This document shows, one piece after another, positions 1-4,767 of a stretch of DNA of 5,201 bases. Location of the stretch: contig CAZAZQ010000041.1 of NCBI GenBank assembly GCA_964489705.1, forward strand, positions 1 to 5,201, in the 5' to 3' direction. Position numbers and translations under genes: made by a program. Under the pieces are notes generated by a model. It saw only the letters and a list, made by a program, of their open reading frames with translations, searched no databases and had not been told where the DNA came from. The DNA comes from CAZAZQ01 sp964489705 (GTDB lineage Bacteria > Zixibacteria > MSB-5A5 > GN15 > FEB-12). Each line of letters begins with the position of its first letter. Positions within the stretch are counted from its first letter, which is position 1.

Positions 1-930
1 GCAATCGTCATTCACGGTGGAGCGGGGACTATCTTGAAAAGCAATATGACCCCCGAAAAGGAACGTGCCTATCGTGAAGCGTTATCCGAGTCGCTTCGCG
101 CCGGGTATGATATTCTCGCTTTCGGGGGAACGGCGCTCGATGCCGTCCAGAAAGCGGTTATGGTGATGGAAGATTGCCCGCTGTTCAACGCGGGGAAAGG
201 AGCCGTTTTTACCCACGAGGGGAAAAACGAACAGGATGCCTGTCTCATGGACGGCGCCACCAAGCAAGCCGGGGCGGTGGCGGTGGTAAGGCGGATAAAG
301 AACCCGATCGCTCTTGCCCGGCTGGTTTTGGAGAAGTCGTCGCATGTTCTCCTTGCCGGAGAGGGAGCGGAACGATTTGCCGAGAAGCACGGTGTGGCGT
401 TTGTCGAACCAGAGTATTTCTTTACCGAGTTCCGCTGGCAGCAACTTCAGAAGGCGTTGGAGAAAGAACGACACCAAGCCGCCGAGTATACACAACTCGA
501 TCACTCCGAAGACCACAAGATGGGGACGGTGGGAGCGGTGGCGCTCGATAAAGCCGGCAACTTGGCTGCCGCTACATCAACCGGCGGCATTACCAACAAA
601 CGGTTCGGTCGCATCGGAGATACGCCGCTCGTCGGGGCAGGGACGTACGCCGATAACGTCACTTGTGCCGTCTCGGCGACAGGTATCGGCGAGTATATGA
701 TTCGCGGGGTGGTTGCCTATGACATCGCTGCCTTGATGGTATACCGAGGAATGACCCTGACGGAAGCGGCGGAAGAAGTGGTCATGAACAAGCTGACGGC
801 TCTCGGCGGCAAAGGCGGCGTAATAGCCATCGACCGCCGCGGCAACATTGCTATGCCGTTCAACTGTGAGGGGATGTATCGAGGATTCCTCCTGCCCGGC
901 GGTGAGCCACAGATTCAAATTTTTAGGTAG
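1..930 (+). CDS. isoaspartyl peptidase / type-2 L-asparaginase (Ntn-hydrolase), 5' end outside window
   Basis: This is an N-terminal-nucleophile hydrolase of the plant-type asparaginase family, which cleaves isoaspartyl dipeptides and L-asparagine in the cytoplasm. The frame is open from base 1 and begins AIVIHGGAG, the family's N-terminal motif, so only about four codons are missing. The TTG at 34 lies inside this motif and is not the start. 309 residues are visible. The precursor self-cleaves before the nucleophile Thr in HKMGTVGAVA (Thr codon 526-528, visible residue 176). Arg204 and Asp207 in GRIGDTPLVGAG and Thr227-Gly228 in ATGIGEYMIR sit at the same spacings from the nucleophile as the substrate-binding residues of E. 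coli IaaA as I recall them. NAGKGAVF and DACLMDG are further family motifs. All key residues are present, so the enzyme is probably active. It ends with TAG at 928-930, and its last 90 bases recur at 2801-2890. An exclusively isoaspartyl-peptidase role cannot be separated from asparaginase by sequence. Confidence 0.95.
   Translation, partial: AIVIHGGAGTILKSNMTPEKERAYREALSESLRAGYDILAFGGTALDAVQKAVMVMEDCPLFNAGKGAVFTHEGKNEQDACLMDGATKQAGAVAVVRRIKNPIALARLVLEKSSHVLLAGEGAERFAEKHGVAFVEPEYFFTEFRWQQLQKALEKERHQAAEYTQLDHSEDHKMGTVGAVALDKAGNLAAATSTGGITNKRFGRIGDTPLVGAGTYADNVTCAVSATGIGEYMIRGVVAYDIAALMVYRGMTLTEAAEEVVMNKLTALGGKGGVIAIDRRGNIAMPFNCEGMYRGFLLPGGEPQIQIFR
840..929 (+). repeat. direct repeat, left copy (3' end of asparaginase gene)
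   Basis: Bases 840-929 match 2801-2890 with 86 of 90 identities and no gaps (offset 1961). Mismatches fall at 867, 887, 894 and 909. Identity stops abruptly on the left (839 g versus 2800 a, with unrelated sequence beyond). On the right it ends at the stop codon, which is TAG here and TAA in the other copy. The left copy is the functional 3' end of the intact gene. The pair flanks the cyclase-like gene. Confidence 0.95.
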
Positions 931-1184
931 GGTTATTTGTTTTCTCTGGACCGTTTATTGAAGGTATATCAGAGTGATGATAAAGCCTTTCCATTTTTGG
1001 GCTTCTAATAGGGTTCCGTTGAATGTGAGAGCTATTAACCCTGTGGGGAGCCTGCTCCTGATTGTCTTCACCATCCTACAGCCAGACGGTTTTGACATGG
1101 CTTGATATCGACTCGCTTTTCAGGGCAGTCAAGAACATGTTCGAGGTTTGCTCGGTGGTTTAATGCTGCTCAAGAAGCTTTTCC
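931..1184. other. non-coding stretch, left part of the asparaginase to cyclase-like gene gap
   Basis: The whole gap of 407 bases (931-1337) holds no convincing gene on either strand. I see only weak structures here: a possible stem aagcct (983-988) / gggctt (999-1004) after the asparaginase stop without a T-run, and a perfect 10-base palindrome GAACATGTTC at 1133-1142, about 40 bases before a promoter-like -35 box, where a regulator could bind. A short hydrophobic reading frame from TTG 1019 (about 28 codons) has no convincing ribosome binding site. The right part of the gap contains the promoter candidate and leader described separately. Confidence 0.6.
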
Positions 1185-1213
1185 TTGACAATTAGGATGA
1201 TGACGGTTACTAT
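1185..1213 (+). promoter_or_regulatory. sigma-70-like promoter for the cyclase-like gene
   Basis: A perfect -35 hexamer TTGACA (1185-1190) is followed after 17 bases by TACTAT (1208-1213), which matches four of six -10 consensus positions. Transcription would start near 1220 and give an untranslated leader of about 118 bases before the GTG at 1338. It lies inside the repeat-bounded unit, so the cassette would carry its own promoter. Consensus matching alone supports this. Confidence 0.55.
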
Positions 1214-1337
1214 GGTTTATATGAACGGACAATGGATCAACTATTGGTATCCCTCATAAACAAAAAGAGATTGTATAGAATAATGAGTTGGATGGGAGTG
1301 CTAACTGGCGAATTGACCACTGAAGGAGCTGTCAAAC

Positions 1338-2675
1338 GTGAGCGATGGAATCCTGAACATTGACGGGTTCAACTGGTCTCTCTTGAAGTATACTAAAGAC
1401 CAGTTGGCAAAGCTTAATTCAAAAGATGGTGAAGACCGAAATAGCTCGGTGGATGAGACTCTTCAACAGTACAATGCGCAGCTCCAAGAGTGGATTGAGG
1501 GAAGTGGTGGAAAGGTGTGGAATACAATAGGTGATTGTACAATCGCACACGACTTCCAGACCATTGATGATGCTGTTGTAGCCGCGACGACAATCCAAAG
1601 GCGCCTCACGGAATTTAACGCCAGTTATAACCGTCTTGGAACGCCACTCTTCGTCCGTATTGGTGTGGCGTGTGGAAATCTGCCGGATATACCGATGGAG
1701 CAACGTGGCGAGGCGGCTAACTTTGAGCTGAACGAGGCCGGTCATCTCCAAAAAGACTGCCCACCAGGGCGAGTGCGGATCTCTCGAAAGGCATTTGAGG
1801 GGCTTCGATTCTTTCGGCAGGATTTCCGTCCCGCATTGGGCTTTGGTGAGAAAGAGTTAAGCAAGGGCTCAATGGTTTGGGTTGATCGCATGCTGACCCC
1901 ACAGGATCTCGACAGCATGCAACGACTTTCACCGCGGCAGGCCCGTTCTTACCCGCCGATTGTCCTCACGGGAGGAGATCTTCAACGTCTCGGTTTTGAC
2001 GGTGAGCTTCAGGACATTAGAGGAATCCTAACCGAGGCGTTGGTCGTGCTTGGGGAAACAAGGCTTGGGGGAACTGGCACTCAGCCTGTGTCCCACACGG
2101 CCGCAACAAGTGATGCGGTCGGTGTTCTTGAGGTCTTTGCGACGCTTGAGTCGTCCGGAGGAGTGGTGGCGGCGATGGACGAGTGGGTAGATACTGTTGA
2201 TCTAGCTTTCCAGCGAGATGTTGTTATTGTCGGCAGTCCGACTGTGAACTTGCTTGCCTATGCTGTGAATCCAGTGCTTTCTGCGGGTTTCGAAGAATCC
2301 AACGGAGCTCCTATGCGTATTCGCATCGATTGTGGGAGCGAGCAAAGGCGTTTTCCCCAATCGTTCCAGCATGGCCTGGACGACAAGCACTACGGTATTA
2401 TCATCCTAGACCGAAGTCCATTCAATCCGAAACACAAACTTCTCTGGATCGCTGGCATTACCGGTATGGCGACTCAAGCTGCGGCCCGACTTGCTCGCGA
2501 CTTGGTTGCCAGACCAAATACAGTCTTGGAAGGCTTGGGTCATCCTCATCCGAGTGTTGTGGTAGTCCGGCCCAAGTGGCAGAGTGGATACGGAGCAGAG
2601 CAGTATCAGGGAACATGGAGGGTGAGTGATTACCAGGTCGTCTGGGCTGGCAGGCAGTATGGCCCCACTCAATAA
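1338..2675 (+). CDS. class III nucleotidyl-cyclase-like domain fused to a GSPxxN/AGITG C-terminal domain; function unknown
   Basis: 445 residues from GTG 1338, chosen because GAAGGAG (1322-1328) lies 9 bases upstream and the cyclase fold begins within ten residues. Residues about 5-155 follow the class III nucleotidyl cyclase pattern: NIDGFN (7-12, where the family has DxxGFT), GGKVWNTIGDC (57-67), VRIGVACG (106-113), GEAANFELNEAGHL (124-137) and VRIS (146-149). Asp66 of the GD motif is kept. By eye, the first metal Asp is Asn7, the usual Lys before TIGD is Asn62, and the transition-state Arg appears to be His136, so catalysis is doubtful and a nucleotide-sensing or altered-substrate role is possible. 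Residues about 290-412 form a second module with DVVIVGSPTVN (294-304), YGIIILDRSPFNP (352-364), WIAGITGMATQAA (370-382) and VVVVRP (407-412). Its alternating hydrophobic strands and glycine turns suggest an alpha/beta fold that I cannot name with confidence; the GSPxxN motif loosely recalls a GGPxxN motif in archaeal S-layer-type proteins. There is no signal peptide or clear membrane helix, so it is probably cytoplasmic. It is the only gene between the two direct repeats and has no partner gene beside it. Confidence 0.85.
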   Translation: MSDGILNIDGFNWSLLKYTKDQLAKLNSKDGEDRNSSVDETLQQYNAQLQEWIEGSGGKVWNTIGDCTIAHDFQTIDDAVVAATTIQRRLTEFNASYNRLGTPLFVRIGVACGNLPDIPMEQRGEAANFELNEAGHLQKDCPPGRVRISRKAFEGLRFFRQDFRPALGFGEKELSKGSMVWVDRMLTPQDLDSMQRLSPRQARSYPPIVLTGGDLQRLGFDGELQDIRGILTEALVVLGETRLGGTGTQPVSHTAATSDAVGVLEVFATLESSGGVVAAMDEWVDTVDLAFQRDVVIVGSPTVNLLAYAVNPVLSAGFEESNGAPMRIRIDCGSEQRRFPQSFQHGLDDKHYGIIILDRSPFNPKHKLLWIAGITGMATQAAARLARDLVARPNTVLEGLGHPHPSVVVVRPKWQSGYGAEQYQGTWRVSDYQVVWAGRQYGPTQ

Positions 2676-2754
2676 GTAGATGCAGTTCCCCCTTCGACCA
2701 GCCACTAATCTGCAGCATCATTAGGAAGAAGTTTGTAGAGGTAAAAGCATGTGA

Positions 2755-2790
2755 TCCCCTTAAGGAGGTCTCGTGGAGTTCTTAGGGGGA
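2755..2790. repeat. inverted repeat / hairpin just inside the right direct repeat
   Basis: The arm tccccttaag (2755-2764) pairs with cttaggggga (2781-2790) over 10 positions, nine Watson-Crick and one G-T, around a 16-base loop. It sits 80 bases after the cyclase-like stop and ends 10 bases before the right direct repeat. It could be a transcription terminator for the cyclase-like gene, but no T-run follows. Alternatively it is a structural end of the inserted unit. AAGGAGG (2762-2768) on the left arm resembles a ribosome binding site but has no credible gene after it. Confidence 0.5.
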
Positions 2791-2800
2791 CTGACTTTCA

Positions 2801-2891
2801 CGGCAACATTGCTATGCCGTTCAACTGCGAGGGGATGTATCGAGGATACCTCCTACCCGGCGGTGAGCCGCAGATTCAAATTTTTAGGTAA
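2801..2891 (+). pseudogene. duplicated 3' fragment of the asparaginase gene (right direct repeat)
   Basis: The fragment encodes the last 30 residues of the asparaginase (GNIAMPFNCEGMYRG onward, ending QIQIFR) plus a TAA stop. Of the four differences from the left copy, three are synonymous (TGT/TGC, CTG/CTA, CCA/CCG) and one gives Phe to Tyr (TTC/TAC); the stop is TAG in one copy and TAA in the other. There is no family sequence upstream of 2801, so it cannot make an active enzyme. The mostly silent differences imply both copies diverged as part of working genes. This copy may be the original gene end displaced by the incoming unit. Confidence 0.9.
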
Positions 2892-2941
2892 GCCAAGTCT
2901 TTATTATAGTCACAAGTAACCTTTTTCTCCGTAACGAAAGA

Positions 2942-2970
2942 TTGACAAAGTAGCAACAGCACCTTTCTTT
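2942..2970 (+). promoter_or_regulatory. weak promoter candidate for the exported protein gene
   Basis: A perfect TTGACA (2942-2947) is followed 17 bases later by TTCTTT (2965-2970), a poor -10 match, or by TCTTTA with an 18-base spacer. Its position, about 40 bases before the gene at 3012, is suitable. The -10 weakness keeps confidence low. Confidence 0.3.
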
Positions 2971-3011
2971 AGGAGGGGTAACTCCATTATTTTTCAATGA
3001 AGGGAGAAACT

Positions 3012-3758
3012 ATGCCAAAGTTTACGGTACTTTTTGGGGTGGTGCTGTTTTTCCTCCCATTGAGGTCACACGGGTTTACTCCCTCGTCGCCGGAATACGG
3101 TGACCTTATTCTTCTAAAGAATGGTGCCACAATTATGGGAAAGATTGTGGAGCGAATTGAGGGAAAAAAGATAGTTATTGAAATGGAAGACGGCTACCGA
3201 ATTGAAGTCCCATTTAAGAAGATCGAGTACGTTACTCGGTATGATGACACTACCATTGAAGACCGCCGCGAGATGTTGAAAATTAGATATTCTAAAATTC
3301 CTCTCGAGCATGATCAGCAGGTGCTGGCACAAACAGGTATTCTCGCCGGTCGTCACTCTCTTTATAATTGCTTCGAATTGATTATCGGTTACATGGTTAA
3401 AGAGAGGACTTTTCTCGGGGTAATTGTTGGGCTGAATTATTTTCTTCAGAATTATTACCTGGAATGGGGAGTACCTCTCGGTATGGGGTATCGCAAGTGG
3501 TTGTCGAAGAAGGCAAGTCGACCGTTTGTATATGCTGAAGGGGGATATACACTTATCCTTCGTACTAGATCCCCACTTTGGGGAACGAAGAGATCGACGT
3601 GGGAAGGGGGAGCAATGGCAGGAGCCGGGTTTGGCATGTCTGTCGTGTTGACATCTGACTACCGTTTTTATACCCAAGCAGGATACCGTTTCCAGGACAC
3701 TGAGCGCTTTGGAGGTATGCACCTCTTTGTCATGATGGTAGGGCTGAGAATGTGGTAA
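3012..3758 (+). CDS. exported, probably outer-membrane beta-rich protein of unknown function
   Basis: 248 residues. I start at ATG 3012 because AAGGGAG (3000-3006) lies 5 bases upstream and the protein then begins with a clean signal peptide: a Lys at residue 3, a hydrophobic core at about 5-17, and a likely cleavage near SHG-F (residues 19-22). The in-frame ATG at 2997 would add five residues and has no close ribosome binding site. Residues about 30-76 form a small beta-rich module starting YGDLILLKNGATIMGKIVE and ending KKIEYVTR, a pattern common in exported proteins that begin with a 'D-I-LKNG-GKI' stretch. Residues about 109-248 alternate hydrophobic and polar residues with many Gly, Tyr and Trp, and the chain ends LFVMMVGLRMW, with the C-terminal aromatic typical of outer-membrane barrel strands. 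There is no lipobox Cys. I do not recognise the family. The next gene starts 72 bases downstream and may be co-transcribed. Confidence 0.85.
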   Translation: MPKFTVLFGVVLFFLPLRSHGFTPSSPEYGDLILLKNGATIMGKIVERIEGKKIVIEMEDGYRIEVPFKKIEYVTRYDDTTIEDRREMLKIRYSKIPLEHDQQVLAQTGILAGRHSLYNCFELIIGYMVKERTFLGVIVGLNYFLQNYYLEWGVPLGMGYRKWLSKKASRPFVYAEGGYTLILRTRSPLWGTKRSTWEGGAMAGAGFGMSVVLTSDYRFYTQAGYRFQDTERFGGMHLFVMMVGLRMW

Positions 3759-3776
3759 AAGAAAACTTTTCTTTTT
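3757..3776 (+). terminator. A/T-only inverted repeat with T-run, weak terminator candidate
   Basis: AAAAGAAAA (3757-3765) and TTTTCTTTT (3767-3775) are perfect inverted repeats around a single c and overlap the stop codon of the exported protein gene. The pyrimidine run after the axis resembles a terminator tail, but the stem would be almost all A-T with little room for a loop, so it may be a weak or incidental structure. Confidence 0.3.
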
Positions 3777-3830
3777 CTGTGTTATCCGACTTAACTTGAG
3801 GAAACTGTAACACCGCACGGAGGTAAGGCA

Positions 3831-4220
3831 ATGTCGTTTTGTACCGCTATTAATTGCATGGACGGGCGCGTCCAACGACCGGTTGTCGAATACTTAAGCA
3901 AACGGTTCAAGGCAGATTTCGTGGATATGATTACCGAACCCGGTCCCAATCGGATACTCGCTGAGGGAAAAGATAAGGCAAGAATAGAGTCGATACTCAC
4001 CCGCTGTAACATTTCGGTGGAGAAGCATGGCTCGGTGGGGATTGCGGTAGCGGGGCATTACGATTGTGCCGGCAACCCGACTGCGGAGAAAGAACAACGG
4101 AAGCATCTTGAGGCTGCCATAGCCTTTCTTATGAGACACTATCCCGACAAAGAAATCATCGGGTTGTGGCTGGATGAGAATTTCGAAGTGCATGAGCTGA
4201 GCCTGTCGCACGATACGTAA
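3831..4220 (+). CDS. small beta-carbonic-anhydrase-like protein
   Basis: 129 residues from ATG 3831, with GGAGGT (3819-3824) 6 bases upstream. The sequence carries the two zinc-site motifs of beta-carbonic anhydrases: CMDGR (Cys9, Asp11, Arg13), matching the CxDxR motif, and GHYDCAGNP (His76, Cys79), matching HxxC. Cys9, His76 and Cys79 would bind zinc, with the Asp11-Arg13 pair gating the metal. Beta-carbonic anhydrases interconvert CO2 and bicarbonate in the cytoplasm. This protein is clearly shorter than the usual 170-230 residues and lacks the N-terminal helical extension and much of the C-terminal part, so it could be a minimal carbonic anhydrase or a relative with another zinc-dependent role. 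No signal peptide is visible. It lies 72 bases after the exported protein gene and has its own ribosome binding site. Confidence 0.88.
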   Translation: MSFCTAINCMDGRVQRPVVEYLSKRFKADFVDMITEPGPNRILAEGKDKARIESILTRCNISVEKHGSVGIAVAGHYDCAGNPTAEKEQRKHLEAAIAFLMRHYPDKEIIGLWLDENFEVHELSLSHDT

Positions 4221-4302
4221 GATAAATCTCCCGGAAACAGCGAACAATAGTTACTCTTTGTGGCGTAAAGTTGCTTGGAGTGTCAGGGATTTTCTTTTCC
4301 CC

Positions 4303-4331
4303 TTGACGAAAAAAGGGAGTACTTTTACCTT
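4303..4331 (+). promoter_or_regulatory. promoter candidate for the small membrane protein
   Basis: TTGACG (4303-4308) and TACCTT (4326-4331) are separated by 17 bases. The -10 matches only three sigma-70 positions, but TACCTTG also resembles the TAnnTTTG box of Bacteroidetes-type promoters. The leader to ATG 4415 would be about 75-80 bases and includes a palindrome. Confidence 0.4.
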
Positions 4332-4361
4332 GTAGCTAACGCTAGTTTGATATCTTTGTTT

Positions 4362-4393
4362 GGCAGGGTGCTTGAATATATTCAAACGCTGCC
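4362..4393. promoter_or_regulatory. 14-base palindrome inside a longer imperfect hairpin, possible operator
   Basis: TTGAATATATTCAA (4372-4385) is a perfect palindrome. It is flanked by a second pair, GGCAG (4362-4366) and CTGCC (4389-4393), giving an interrupted inverted repeat of 12 paired positions per side. It lies between the promoter candidate and the ribosome binding site of the small membrane protein. It could be a binding site for a dimeric regulator or a leader hairpin; a short terminator is unlikely because no T-run follows. Confidence 0.45.
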
Positions 4394-4414
4394 GTGATAA
4401 GCGAGGAGGATATC

Positions 4415-4723
4415 ATGTTTGAGGGTTATGCCTTCCATAACGTTATCGCTTCAATCATTGCCGGAATGGGCATCGGGCTTCTGGTAGCGATTCGTTATCG
4501 CCGCCCGCGCGGTTGGATTGCCTTTGGTTTGCTGGTGTTGCTCATGCTGATTTCGCCCTCGGTCGGGGTGCATACGCGGTTAATCGGGATTGGCAACGCA
4601 ATAGAAAACCCGGCGCATTCGTTCATCATCCACTGTAATATTTTCTTGTTGTCATTTACTATGACGTTGAACGTCGGGTTCATCTGGCGGATTATACGAG
4701 GTTACAAACCGGCAATGTATTGA
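4415..4723 (+). CDS. small three-helix integral membrane protein, unknown function
   Basis: 102 residues from ATG 4415, preferred because AGGAGG (4404-4409) ends 5 bases before it. The in-frame GTG at 4394 would add seven polar residues and place the ribosome binding site inside the gene. Three hydrophobic segments are visible at about residues 8-26, 33-52 and 69-91. The loop between the first two is basic (RYRRPRG, 27-33) and the tail after the third is basic (RIIRGYK, 92-98). By the positive-inside rule the N-terminus is probably outside and the C-terminus inside. Histidines at 8, 53, 68 and 73 and the GNAIENPAHS loop (60-69) are the polar features. I do not recognise the family. It has its own upstream regulatory-looking sequence, so it is probably transcribed separately from the carbonic-anhydrase-like gene. 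Confidence 0.75.
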   Translation: MFEGYAFHNVIASIIAGMGIGLLVAIRYRRPRGWIAFGLLVLLMLISPSVGVHTRLIGIGNAIENPAHSFIIHCNIFLLSFTMTLNVGFIWRIIRGYKPAMY

Positions 4724-4767
4724 AAAGAAACGGTTGAGAAAATTTACCGGGAAGGTAGGTTGCATCT

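Larger units (their letters stand above)
2676..2996. other. spacer after the cyclase-like gene, no intact gene
   Basis: This 321-base gap contains, in order, a hairpin (2755-2790), the second copy of the asparaginase 3' end (2801-2890), an A/T-rich segment, a weak promoter candidate (TTGACA at 2942-2947) and an isolated Shine-Dalgarno-like GGAGGGG (2971-2977), which is too far from the start of the next gene to serve it well. Two short open frames cross the repeat (GTG 2751 to TAA 2891, and GTG 2773 to a TAA near 2922); I treat neither as a gene. Confidence 0.6.

Noticed and set aside
34..36. TTG as the start of the asparaginase gene
   Set aside because: The frame is open to base 1 and the conserved HGGAG motif lies upstream of this codon, so the true start is outside the window.
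1019..1105. Short hydrophobic frame from TTG 1019 in the gap after the asparaginase gene
   Set aside because: It is too short, has a weak start and no ribosome binding site, and shows no recognisable similarity.
1092..1120. TTGACA at 1092-1097 as a promoter
   Set aside because: No acceptable -10 hexamer occurs at 16-18 bases downstream.
1212..1259. Tiny peptide (about 15 codons, Tyr/Trp-rich) at the start of the cyclase-like leader
   Set aside because: It overlaps the -10 box and has no ribosome binding site, so translation is unlikely.
2751..2891. A 46-codon open frame (GTG to TAA) running through the right repeat in the asparaginase frame
   Set aside because: The first 17 codons have no family similarity and no good ribosome binding site precedes the GTG. 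It is best read as a gene fragment with a fortuitous open extension.
2773..2922. A short frame from GTG 2773 behind AAGGAGG
   Set aside because: It reads the duplicated asparaginase segment in the wrong frame, the spacing is only 4 bases, and the peptide shows no recognisable features.
3114..3875. Long antisense open frame (253 codons) opposite the exported protein
   Set aside because: Its translation has no domain features, whereas the + strand frame has a signal peptide and a coherent beta-rich pattern. The antisense frame also overlaps the start of the next gene.
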